Shown here: positions 1 to 10,239 of the stretch, piece by piece
Layout: every line of letters begins with the position of its first letter
Position numbering within the stretch: the stretch's first letter is position 1
From: Cannabis sativa
Lineage: Eukaryota; Streptophyta; Magnoliopsida; Rosales; Cannabaceae
Assembly: GCF_029168945.1 (NCBI RefSeq)
Contig: NC_083609.1
Location: forward strand, 24,239,501 to 24,303,500
Length of the DNA stretch: 64,000 nucleotides
Direction of reading: 5' to 3'
Made by a program: the position numbers and the translations under genes
Notes under the pieces: generated by a model
The model's database searches: none
Seen by the model: only the letters and a program-made list of their open reading frames with translations
What the model was told of the DNA's origin: nothing

Positions 1-48
1 CAGAAAAGCAAAGAGGGACCAAGCAACTCTGGACCTCTAGTTGTGTAA
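1..48 (+). CDS. Possible C-terminal tail of a gene entering from the left
   Basis: Frame 1 is open from the window edge to a TAA at 46-48 and reads QKSKEGPSNSGPLVV. The stretch is polar and glycine/serine/proline-containing, as protein tails often are, but fifteen codons are too few to identify a family and the open frame could be chance. No function is proposed. Confidence 0.2.
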   Translation, partial: QKSKEGPSNSGPLVV

Positions 49-981
49 GAAGGAAAATATTAATTTCCAATTATTTTTTCAAGAAATTAGTCATTACATA
101 AAACAAAAAAAGAAATGCTGGACTTTGTTTTCTAAGTAACTTGTGCAATGCAATGTCTCTTGAAAGGAACTTAATTCTAGAATAAATCACCTAAACAAAA
201 TCTAGAATAAAACAAAGAGAGATCACGTAGAGTGACATGACAATGTCAATTTTGTTAGTTGACTTTCCTTTCTTGGTCAAACTTTCTTTGAACTAAAGAT
301 AATTATGGATTTAATTTTATTCTTGGTTTTCTATAATTTTAGACCACGGACCATCTTTTTTTGGAAGAGTGGTTCACAAACAAAAGAGAGCTAGTATTTC
401 AACTATTAAAGTCCACATTTGCTTCTACTTCTCATAAAAAATAATAAATAATAAATAAATAAAAGAAGTCCACATTTGCTTCTATTAGAGACAACTTTCT
501 ACGAATCTTTTTTCGTTTGGTGATCGGATTACTTTAGCTCTTATTAACATTAAACATGCAATTGCACACTCATTTTCCTTTGAACTTTGAAGTTACAATA
601 GTGAGGATTATTAATGAAAGCAACAAAAACAATATTTAATATTTCAGCCTAAATAAGAGCTAACTAATAAGCTTATGTTGGGATAGCTTCCACTCAAACT
701 GTCATAAATTTATAATAAAGTAGATTTTTAAAATTTATGGATGAGTTTATTAAGAAATGGTTTTTTTTTTAATGTCGCATAACACTATTTTTCCAATTCA
801 ATTAATAGTTTATAGTTTAAACATTTTGGTTCGAATCCATGATCTCTCCTTTTTCCTATTCCTCCTTCACCACTTAACTAGCATTAGTGGCTTTATTAAG
901 AAATGGTTTATAACTTACTCAATCTTCCTTTGGTTTGGAGAATGATCAATCTCTCCTAGCTTTTTCTCCACAAGTCTTTAA
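49..981. other. AT-rich intergenic stretch upstream of the PPR gene
   Basis: No supported gene. It contains a short direct repeat (aagtccacatttgcttct near 410 and again near 465) separated by an A/T-rich run, and pyrimidine-rich sequence just before the PPR start codon that could serve as its 5' leader. Confidence 0.5.
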
Positions 982-2454
982 ATGTTAAAAGCAACATTAC
1001 CCATACAAAACTCAAGCTTATCCCAAATCCTAATTCCTCTTCTTGACAAATGCAAATCAGTGGCCCAGCTTAAGCAGATTCAAACTCTTCTACTCACTCA
1101 TGGACTCCACCAGCATGATTCCCTCGCCTCCAGAATCCTTTCTTTCTTGGCCTTATCCCATCTGGGCAATGTCGATTATTCCTTTCGAATTCTGTCCCAC
1201 CTCTCCAATCCAACCACTTTTCATTGGAACATAGTAATACGAGGCTACTCCAAGAGCCCAAATCCCAACCGTTCGGTTTCAGCTTTTGTCCAAATGTTAC
1301 GAGATGGGATCAAGCCAGACCAATTTACTTATCTTTTTCTTACCAAGGCCTCGTCTTCCCTGTTGAAGAGAGAGCTTGGAGAGACAGTGCATGCTTTGGT
1401 TGCCAAACATGGCTATGAGTCTGATATTTTTATCCAAAACACCTTCATTCATATGTATGCTAGTTGCAATTGTATTGGATGTGCACGCAAGGTGTTTGAT
1501 AATTTGACTCGGAGGAACTTCGTTTCCTGGACTGCCATGTTAGATGGGTATGCAAAATGTAGGGATATGAATTCGGCAAGACATGTGTTTGAGCTGATGC
1601 CGGACAGGGATGTTGTGTCTTGGAGTTGTTTGATTGATGGGTATGTTAAAAATGGAGAGTATTTGGAGGCTTTGACCTTATTCAAGAGAATGCAGAATGT
1701 GGGAATTAAAGGAAATGAGGTGACAATGGTGAGTGTTTTGAGTGCTATTGCCCACTTAGGTGAACTTGAGAATGGGAGGTTGATGCATAATTATATAGTT
1801 GAGAATGAATTGCCTCTTACTTTGGTGCTGAGAACATCACTTGTGGATATGTATGCAAAGTGTGGGGCAATAGATGATGCTTTAGAATTGTTTCTTGGAG
1901 GAACAATGAGAAAAACTGATGTTTTGATTTGGAATACAATGATTAGAGGATTAGCCACACATGGTTTGGTAAAAGAGTCACTTGATCTGTTTAAGGAAAT
2001 GGCAATGGTTCCAATTGTCCCGGATGAGATTACGTATTTGTGTTTGCTGAGTGCTTGTAGTCATGGAGGATTAGTAAAGGAAGCTTGGTATTTTTTTGAA
2101 TGTCTTAGCAAAAATGGTATGACACCCAAGAGTGAGCACTATGCTTGTATGGTGGATGTTTTATCACGCGCAGGACATGTTGATGAGGCATTTCAACTTG
2201 TCTTTGACATGCCGATGAAGCCTATTGCTGAAATACTGGGTGCTCTTTTGAGTGGGTGTATAAACCATGGAAGACTAGATCTTGCAGAAATAGTTGGTAG
2301 AAAGCTTATAGAGGCAGAGCCAGATCATGATGGTAGATATGTAGGCTTGTCAAATGCTTATGCTACTTTCGAGCAGTGGGAAGAAGCAAGAAGGATGAGA
2401 GAAGCCATGAATAAGAGAGGAGTAAAGAAGTCACCCGGTCTTAGTTTTGTGTAA
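982..2454 (+). CDS. Pentatricopeptide repeat (PPR) protein, PLS-class with E-type C-terminus
   Basis: Intact single-exon ORF of 490 aa, typical of intron-poor plant PPR genes. Tandem PPR units fill most of the protein; characteristic phrases are NTFIHMYASC, RNFVSWTAMLDGYAKC, RDVVSWSCLIDGYVKNG, TSLVDMYAKCG and WNTMIRGLATHG. The C-terminal end (LSNAYATFEQWEEARRMRE, then GVKKSPGLSFV) is the E-type extension; there is no DYW deaminase domain. PPR-E proteins bind organellar RNA and usually recruit a separate deaminase for C-to-U editing, or act in RNA processing, in mitochondria or plastids. The N-terminus is Ser/Leu-rich with few acids, compatible with a transit peptide, but the compartment is not determinable here. 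The first ATG of the frame is used. It resembles the Arabidopsis At5g08305 type from memory, so orthology is unproven. The RNA target is unknown. Confidence 0.93.
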   Translation: MLKATLPIQNSSLSQILIPLLDKCKSVAQLKQIQTLLLTHGLHQHDSLASRILSFLALSHLGNVDYSFRILSHLSNPTTFHWNIVIRGYSKSPNPNRSVSAFVQMLRDGIKPDQFTYLFLTKASSSLLKRELGETVHALVAKHGYESDIFIQNTFIHMYASCNCIGCARKVFDNLTRRNFVSWTAMLDGYAKCRDMNSARHVFELMPDRDVVSWSCLIDGYVKNGEYLEALTLFKRMQNVGIKGNEVTMVSVLSAIAHLGELENGRLMHNYIVENELPLTLVLRTSLVDMYAKCGAIDDALELFLGGTMRKTDVLIWNTMIRGLATHGLVKESLDLFKEMAMVPIVPDEITYLCLLSACSHGGLVKEAWYFFECLSKNGMTPKSEHYACMVDVLSRAGHVDEAFQLVFDMPMKPIAEILGALLSGCINHGRLDLAEIVGRKLIEAEPDHDGRYVGLSNAYATFEQWEEARRMREAMNKRGVKKSPGLSFV

Positions 2455-2837
2455 ATCTCCATATTCCATAATGATCATCAACATGCCTTATTGATGTTAA
2501 TCAAAAAAAAAAGAAAGAAAGAAAAGCGTGCCTTATTGATTAAGCACTTTTCGATTATTGTTGTGAACCAAATTGTCCAAGGTTTTCTGACAAAATATAA
2601 GAGGGAAAACATAGAGTGTAAATTGATTCCAAGCTCTGGCCTTGGTTAATAATTGTAAAGCCACCAAGTGCTTGATAAGAAGCTATACATTTTTTTTTAT
2701 TATTTTCTGTGAACAATGAACAAGATGCTATAAATTTTAGAAAACAATAGTTTTTTTCTTTTTTTTCCTCTTTTGTTTTGGTTCTACTCTGTCTGTCATT
2801 ACAAATGTGGAAACATGAGCCACTTCTGTTTTTATAT
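2455..2837. other. 3' flank of the PPR gene
   Basis: No gene seen. It contains A- and T-rich tracts and is the likely 3' UTR and terminator region of the PPR gene. It ends at the target-site duplication of the MITE. Confidence 0.5.
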
Positions 2838-2846
2838 TTTTAGCAA

Positions 2847-3244
2847 GGCTAATTAGGATTTTTGCCCCCTGAATTTCGATATGTACCAAATCATGCCCCC
2901 TGAACTGTTAAGGTCATTAAAAATGCCTCCTGAACTATTGAGATTGTTGGATTTAAGGATTTTTTTCTAATTTTAGTAAAAAAGTCTAACATGGATGAAA
3001 GTTCATGGGACATAATTTAGTACATGTCAAAGTTCGAAGGACATGATTTGGTAGATATCAAAGTCTGGGGAACATGGTTTAGTTCATAAACAATCATTGA
3101 AATAGTAAAATTGAATAAAATTAGACAAAAGTCCTTAAATCCAACAATCTCAATAGTTCAGGGGGCATTTTCAATGGCCTTAAAAGTTCAGGGGACATAA
3201 TTTGGTACATGTCAAAGTTCAGGAGACAAAAATCATAATTAGCC
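2847..3244. mobile_element. Mutator-type MITE (398 bp) with 9-bp target duplication
   Basis: The two ends are long inverted repeats: the left begins ggctaattaggatttttg and the right ends caaaaatcataattagcc. The inner parts also pair: the 'cctgaactattgagattgttggatttaagga' segment on the left recurs inverted at about 3130-3165. The element is flanked by a perfect 9-bp direct repeat ttttagcaa at 2838-2846 and 3245-3253. A 9-bp duplication and long TIRs beginning with G point to the Mutator superfamily. No coding capacity. Confidence 0.88.
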
Positions 3245-3802
3245 TTTTAGCAATGTCTCTTGTAAAATTTGTCAAAATAGACTTTTTAACAAAGTGAAAT
3301 TAGCAAAATAGACTCTTTTTTTATTATTATTATTTTTATTTTACACTTAACATTTAAAAAATTAATTTAATATTAAACAAAATTAATTAAAATCTCATAA
3401 AACAAGATACTAACCCTAACTTTTTTTTACAGTCTCCTCTTTCTTTTTGTTCTTCTTCTCCTCTTCTCCTCACACAAGTCACTCCTTCTTCCTGCTAATA
3501 AGACTAAAAAGACCATGAATGCTCACAAGTGAACCATTCTTCTTCTTCTCTTCCTCTTCTTATCCTTTTTCTTCTTCTTGCTGGTAAGACCAAAAAGACC
3601 ACGCATTATTTATGAATGGTGGCAAGTGGTGGCTGTCATACACAAAAGAATTTGAAATTCATTCTAACAAAGGTAAACCTTAATAATTTTCTTGTCTCTT
3701 CTCATTTTGTTTCTTTTCTTTAATTTTTTTTTTCAGTTGTAGCCATTAATATTTTTCTTCTCTCAATCTCTTATTGCAAAAACTAATCATTCAGAATTAT
3801 AA

Positions 3803-5390
3803 TGGAATCAACAAGTGATGCATCAACCACAATACTTACACCACCCAATGAACATGAATAGGTAACATATATATTTTATTACAGTCTTTTGTGTTATAAT
3901 TTTGATTTTTGTAATTTATGGATAAAAGACTTTGAATTTGCTCTGAATAACCATAAACGACCTTAAATTTACACTATGCGACCATCATGGTCTTTTATGT
4001 TCTTTAACTAACTTTAAAGAACTTGAATTTTCTCTGAACGACCATAAACAACCTTAAATTTACATTATGCGACCATCATGGTCTTTTATGTTTTTCAACC
4101 ATTTAAAAAACTTAAATTTAATCAGAACGACCATAAACGACCTTGAATTTACATTAAGCGACCATCATGGTCTTTTATGGTCTTCAACCAATTTTAAAGA
4201 ACTTGAATTTGATCTGAACGACCATAAACGATCTTGAATTTACACTATGCGACCATAATAGTCTTTTATGTCCTTCAACTAATTTTTTAAAGAACTTGAA
4301 TTTGCTCTGAACGACCATAAACGACCTTGAATTTATATTATGCGACCATCATGGTCTTTTATGGTCTTTAGCCAATTTTAAAGAACTTGAATTTGATCTA
4401 AACGATCATAAACGATCTTGAATTACACTATGCGACCATAATGGTCTTTTATGTTCTTCAACCAATTTTAAAGAACTTTAATTTGCTCTGAACGACTATG
4501 AACGACCTTGAATTTACACTATGTAACTTGAATTTTCTTTGAACAACCATAAACGACCACTAAGGTCGCACACGGTCGCACATGGTCGCACTGTCTATTT
4601 TCATACCACGTGTGACCTTATTCATTTAGTTAAATTTATAATTCTTTTTATACTTTTTATATTTATGTTCTTCTCGTTTATATATTTTTTATTCATTTCA
4701 CACATTATTATTGTAGATGCCCAAAACTATATTAACAACAGAGCTTCCATGTATACCTCGTGCCATTACTACTAATACAACTGCAAAATCTAAAGTTACC
4801 ATCAAATCCCCGCTAAGTGTAATAGGCCAAATAAAGAATTGGCTCACAAAGTTTGACCCGGATTTTTTTAAACATTACTCCCAATTGGGACGTCTCTTGA
4901 GATATTGTTGGCAAAGCAACGATATATTGATAGTGAGGTAAGCTTTATCATTCAAATAAATCATAATAATTATATCATATTATCATCATAACTAACAATG
5001 AGAAAATAATTTTTTGGCAGCATGTAGATGACATTACCTATTTATTTAGGAAAAGAATGGATAAGTTTCATAATATTAAGAGCCTCCATCATCAGTGTAG
5101 TGATCTCATGAGTATAAAAGTAGCTCCTGCTAATACTCTTCCTCTGAACAAGAGAACATAAGTTTTATTTAATATGTCTATCTTTAAATCCAAACTGTTA
5201 ATATTAATGCTAACATAGTTGAATTTGTCTTTATGGCGGAGATTGTTGTATATTCATGCTTAAGACAATGGAAATGCACATTGCTGGTAAGTGCAACAAG
5301 TCAGCTACAATGTTGCTCAACGACGACAACATAGATACATTCAGGAAGGCATATGAAGTTCAATTATATGTGGGTAGTGCAGATCCTTAA
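3803..5390 (+). pseudogene. Broken Ulp1-like (C48) cysteine peptidase gene inside the left MULE
   Basis: Three coding islands look like exons. The first is 4717-4937, preceded by an acceptor (tattattgtag) and followed by donor GTAAGC. The second runs from 5022 after ttggcag and begins HVDDITYLFRKRMDKF, like the entry to Ulp1 domains. The third, about 5233-5390, reads YGGDCCIFMLKTMEMH and carries the GDC motif with the catalytic cysteine. Between the second and third islands the segment that should hold the catalytic His and Asp is missing. A possible first exon starts at ATG 3803 (MESTSDASTTILTPPNEHE), but its donor region has become an in-frame TAG. C48 peptidases process SUMO-like proteins; this copy cannot be functional. 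It runs opposite to the transposase relic. Confidence 0.75.
3925..4535 (+). repeat. Tandem array, ~92-bp unit, six to seven copies
   Basis: The unit contains tctgaacgaccataaacg, ttgaatttacactatgcg and the near-palindrome gcgaccatcatggtc, recurring at about 3977, 4069, 4157, 4250, 4344 and 4433. It lies where the first intron of the C48 gene would be. Confidence 0.9.
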
Positions 5391-5434
5391 TTAACTATGT
5401 CCTTACTTATAATTCTGAATTTTGTAATTTTGTG

Positions 5435-5930
5435 GATAAACTTGAATTTACTCTGAACGACCGCAAACGACATTGAATTTATACTATGCGACCATCATGG
5501 TCTTTTATGTTCTTCAACAAACTTTAAAGAACTTGAATTTACTATGAACGACCATAAATGACCTTGAATTTATACTATGCGACCATCATGGTCTTTTATG
5601 TTCTTCAACAAACTTTAAAGAACTTAAATTTGCTCTGAACGACCATAAACGACCTTGAATTTACACTCTGCGACTATTATGGTCTTTTATGTCCTTCAAC
5701 AAACTTTAAAGAACTTAAATTTGCTCTGAACGACCATAAACGACCTTGAATTTACACTATGCGACCATTATGGTCTTTTATGTTCTTAAACAAATTTTAA
5801 AGAACTTGAATTTGCTCTGAACGACCATAAATGACCTTGAATTTATACTATGCGACCATCATGGTTTTTTATGTTCTTCGTTAAAAACATAACTTTGCTC
5901 TTAACGACCATGAACAACCTTGAATTTATA
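5435..5930 (+). repeat. Second array of the same ~92-bp unit, five to six copies
   Basis: Same unit and orientation as the array at 3925-4535, with gcgaccat(c/t)atggtc cores at about 5489, 5579, 5761 and 5852 and a variant near 5669. It starts about 45 bp after the C48 relic's stop codon, so the gene fragment is bracketed by two copies of one array. Confidence 0.9.
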
Positions 5931-6504
5931 CTTGTACATTGTGTACTCTAATTCTTTAAATAGTTAAAAATTAACTTATACCATTTAATTCAATGATTGA
6001 GTTATTTAAAATATGTAACTATATAGTTACCAAGACTTATACAATGCACTTTAATGGTGAAATCCCTATACAATTATAAAACATACCTTAATTATAATCT
6101 ATAGATTATACTTAAATGGTTATGCATACATATTTTATAAAATAATTTTATTTATATATTGAATCTCATATATATAATGTAATTAAATAGTCATTTAGAC
6201 TTATACAATATACTTTAATGGTGAATCACTATACAATTATAAAATATACTTTATTTATAATCTATAGATTATACTTAAATGATTATACATACATATTTTT
6301 AAAATAATTTAATTTATATATTGAATCTCATATATAATCTAATTAAATAATCACATAGACTTATACAATTATATAACATACTATAATTGTATTTATAAAT
6401 TATACTAAATGATTATACGCATACATACTTAATGAAATAACTTAGAAAATATAGTTAAATTATTTATTGTCATATATATAATGTATTAAATGATTATATT
6501 GAAA
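5931..6504. other. AT-rich spacer inside the left MULE
   Basis: No gene. It contains a roughly 170-bp imperfect tandem repeat (actttaatggtgaa...tacaattataaaa...ataatctatagattatactta), seen near 6050-6130 and 6212-6280. Confidence 0.6.
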
Positions 6505-6905
6505 TATACTATGGTCGTACATAATCGCATAGACCAATATTAGGATATATTTTGAAATATACTATGGTCGTACATAGTCGCACAGGGTCACATAGACCAA
6601 TATTAGGATATATTTGAAATATACTATGGTCACACATAGTCGCATTTGGTCGCACAGGGTCGCATAGACCAATATTAGGATATATTTGAAATATACTATG
6701 GTCGCATAGACCAATATCAGAATAAAGTTTTAAATATACTATGGTCGCACATGGTCACACAGGGTCGCACAGACCAATATTAGAAGACAGTTTTAAATAT
6801 ACTATGATCGCACATAGTCACACAGGGTCGCATAAACACATATTAGGATATACTTTGAAATATATTTGGTCGCACATAGTCGCACAGAGTCGCACAAGAT
6901 CCATA
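6505..6905 (+). repeat. Tandem array rich in GGTCGCA words, ~62-bp unit
   Basis: About six copies of a unit containing gaccaatattaggatat and aaatatactatggtcgcac, with extra ggtcgcaca insertions that vary between copies. It lies just beyond the 3' end of the transposase relic. Confidence 0.88.
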
Positions 6906-7007
6906 ATAAGTACTTTAATTAGCATAAATTTTACAAATAGATATAAATAAAAGTTTGCATATATCAAAACATTAAATATATAATTTAGAGAACTAAATAA
7001 TAATAAA

Positions 7008-7983
7008 TCACACATGAGTTCTGCTTCTACCATCTGATGGCACTTGTGGACATGTTTGCGAATTATGTCCTGACTGTCCACATGCTCCACAATTATATTG
7101 TTTCTTAAGAAATTCACCTTTGGAAGCTATGCGATTGGTTCTTGGTCTTCCTATAGTCTTGTCTTCAGGAGGTGCTATCACTTGTATTGCAAGAATATCT
7201 TCAGGAATGTCAGTCCATTGTGAGTTTGGAGGTACATGATAAATAGTTTCAGCATATGCTAACAGCCAATATTCCCACAAACATATCATAATGTTGATAA
7301 GGGATAATTTGACCTCCTCCGACTATAATGTCATTCTCAATTACATCATTATTTTCTTCAACTACTTTATCACATTCCTGAAGTTCATTGTTACTGCTCT
7401 CATGTACAATATCATTTGGTGTGGGATTGGAACCAATGATGTCTTCACCACTCTGAGGTATATCTTCATTCGAGACATAACTTGGATCATTCAGAACTTG
7501 ATCTATTATATGACACCCAAAATAATTATCGTAAAAGCTTCCATTATCAAAAACATCATCATAACAATCAACTTCAACATCATTACCAGTGAGTTCATTA
7601 CCATCACCATAATCATCATTGACAAAATTTGTCTTTCCTTTATCATTATTCTTTTTTACGCACACACATAAGGGAATCACTTCTTTAACTTTGTCCAACT
7701 CTTTCAATAGATCCTCCACATCAGAATCACCACAAATCTTACTTGGTGTCATCTTGTTGAATGTTTTACTTGCCACCTTATGAGTTATTTCAATTTCATA
7801 CAAATTTCGGTCAACACCTATTTTTTCATAGACTTTATTCACTAGTTGATGAAACTTGATACTACAATTAACCACAAATCTCTTGTTGCAACCAGTACCA
7901 AACCATTCCCAAATACGATTATCGGTAATCTTCCACTCACCATTATAGTCCATGCATATAAAGATATGATCCATACCTGTCAT
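7008..7983 (-). pseudogene. MuDR-type transposase relic with the catalytic core deleted
   Basis: The N-terminal part (7249-7970) begins after an acceptor (atgacag) with MDHIFICMDYNGEW and follows the PB1-like N-terminal region of plant MULE transposases, then an acidic linker rich in D, E and N. The C-terminal part (7008-about 7275), in another frame, has the post-SWIM region (PEDILAIQVIAPPEDKTIGR) and a CCHC zinc knuckle CGACGQSGHNSQTC. The DNA-binding domain, DDE core and SWIM finger that should lie between are absent; the junction falls near 7255-7280 and shifts the frame. Non-functional internal-deletion derivative. Confidence 0.85.
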
Positions 7984-8099
7984 AAAGTTAAAGTTTCAAA
8001 TTAACAAGTGTAAAGTAAGAATATCAAATCACTTAGCTTATAGTTGTTTTGAAGACATTTAGATGCATTTAGAAATACATGTTGGAATCCAAAAATTAG

Positions 8100-8345
8100 T
8101 AGAAAGCAACCATGTTAGACAATGTGCGACCATGAACGACCTACATGGTCGCATAGTATAATTTTCTAGTTACATCGAGCAACCATGTACGACCTACATG
8201 GTCGCATAGTGTAGTTTTCTAGTTACACTGAGCGACCATGTGCGACCTACATGGTCGCGCATGGTCGCATGGTATATTTTTTTTTTTTTTTCACTAAACG
8301 ACCATATGTGACCAAAGGCGACCAAAATTGGTCGCACATGGTCGC
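8100..8345 (-). repeat. Cluster of GGTCGC/GCGACC words near the right end of the left MULE
   Basis: Copies of gcgaccatgtacgacctacatggtcgcat, about 60 bp apart, plus a denser run of ggtcgcacatggtcgcat near 8325-8348. It uses the same word as the three internal arrays and lies upstream of the transposase relic, probably in its leader or first intron. Confidence 0.85.
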
Positions 8346-8833
8346 ATATCACAAGTCGTCTTCAACCTCGAACTGGAGTTATTTTCACACCAATTTTTTT
8401 TAAAATAACCTAAATTTATGCTTTATATTGCTATATAACTGTAAAATAACAAATACCCAATCATTAAACTTGAGAGTAAAGTTAGTTACTAACCTTTACA
8501 ATTATTGGATGGAATTTTCACTTCTTCTTTAAGGGTTTCTTGAATTTTTAGGTCAAATGTGTATGAATACCATTGAAGAAGAAGTACTTGAGTAGTGCTA
8601 TGAAGATGAAGATAAAAACTCATATGGTAATGAAGAACTCAATTGAAGATGAAGATGAAGGGAGGTCATGGAAGTCCAACCAAATCTATTTTTTTTAATG
8701 ATAAAAAAAAATTAATATTAATTGTATTTATTATATTAATTATTATATCAATTAAAAAAAAAGGCTATTTTGCTAATTAAAATATTTGAAAAATCATTTT
8801 CATAATAAAAATTTTCATAATGCCTATTTTGCC

Positions 8834-10239
8834 AACACACTCTCGTCTCTTTGAGTTGTGGGACCCTATGTTGTAAAAGATTATGGATGGAAAAACTTCT
8901 TATTATAAAATTACTGTATTACTCATATTGTATTATAAATTATTTATACTTTAACTTTTTATTTTTTAGTTATCACACTAATACATTAACATATAATTAT
9001 TTGATATTTTTATGATGAGAGGATAGTTACATTAGCTAGTAATAATTTCAAAAATGTTTTTTTTAAATATCATTTTCTTTATTACGTCAAAAAGGAAAAA
9101 AAGAAATTTCAAAATTAGTAATTTATTTATAAACAATGTATATAAAACTAGATAAATATATATAAACGAAAAAAATCTCAAAATATAAATGTTCAAAAAA
9201 AATTAACTAATTAAATATTTCCTTTCTGAATAAATTAAATCTTAATCTTCAATTGACTGTAAATAAGTAAATTTTTTGCTAACATTAATTTTTAGAAATT
9301 TAGGTAGATTTACTCTCCACTTTCCATCCTTCCCTAATACTTTCTACCAAATAAAGAAATCGACCTCTTCATCCACTCCTCTAACATAGGGTTAGTGTTA
9401 GTGATTTAGTTTTATGCTGTTTTGTTACTTTGGGTTATGTTTTCTAATAAGGTGTCCCATTCGTTGGCACATACTTGCATAATATACACATACTAATTTT
9501 CCTTCCAAAATACACTATCAATCATATAAACGGGCACATGCTTGCATAATATACACAAATCCAACAAAATTTCACTGATGAAAAGTACTAGTTTATTTTT
9601 GCTTTTGTTGTGCACCACAACGAATGAAAACAAGCTTCATTTTTCAAGTGCACTAAACACTTGAATAGTTGTTTATTAAAATCACCATTTTATTGTGTTG
9701 TAACTTCAAAGAACCAAGAGGGTATAAATTAAACATTTCAACAGAATTTGTATCTCCATAACTCAAACAAATCTCAAAACTTAGTTACTCTAGCCAACTC
9801 TATTCAACCTCAATCAAACAGCATTAGGCATTCAAATTATTTAGTTTCGGATGTAATGTAAAAATTGCTTGAAACCAAAAACTGGAATAAAATGATACCA
9901 CATAAATTGAGATGGAGCTACTTGAGTTGGCGATCTTTAATGGCTACACGTCGATTCCGTAGTCTTACAAGAAAGATCAGTCATTCCGAATATACTCACT
10001 ACATTTTTATAGAGGTACATTATATTACTTCCTAATATATCTATCTACAGAAGGAGTTTCTCACAAAAGTGAATTAACTTTTCCTTGTGCCACCTAAACT
10101 CTGCCAATACTACTAGACAAAATCAGAGAACTCCTGGCACGTGGGCAGAGTAGCCTATTTTGATACAATAAACAACTCCAAAAACAATGGAGAAAATTAT
10201 ACCAGTCGTAAGTATGGTGAATAGTTAAGTTGAAAGTAA
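8834..10239. other. Spacer between the MULE and the demethylase gene
   Basis: No ORF or RNA gene recognised. The part nearest 10239 should be the 3' UTR of the minus-strand demethylase gene. A short direct repeat (acttgcataatatacaca) occurs near 9473 and 9542. Confidence 0.5.

Larger units (their letters stand above)
3271..8833. mobile_element. Degenerate Mutator-like element of the Ulp1-carrying type
   Basis: Imperfect inverted ends: the left begins gtcaaaatagac followed by ttagcaaaatagact near 3311-3325; the right end read backwards begins ggcaaaataggc followed by ttagcaaaatagcct. The interior holds a MuDR-type transposase relic on the minus strand and a C48 peptidase relic on the plus strand, plus four arrays of GGTCGC-type repeats. 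I could not find a convincing target duplication, so the outer limits are approximate. The MITE at 2847-3244 lies only 26 bp outside the left end. Confidence 0.75.

Noticed and set aside
757..945. 62-codon ORF upstream of the PPR gene
   Set aside because: Phe/Ile/Leu-rich translation of AT-rich DNA with no homology or coding signature.
3925..4535. Regular repeats with variable segments, superficially like a CRISPR array
   Set aside because: The whole ~92-bp unit repeats, not a short repeat with unique spacers, and it sits in a plant MULE. It is an ordinary tandem array.
7291..7671. 126-codon plus-strand ORF in the left MULE
   Set aside because: Ile/Thr/Asn-rich antisense of the acidic linker of the transposase relic.
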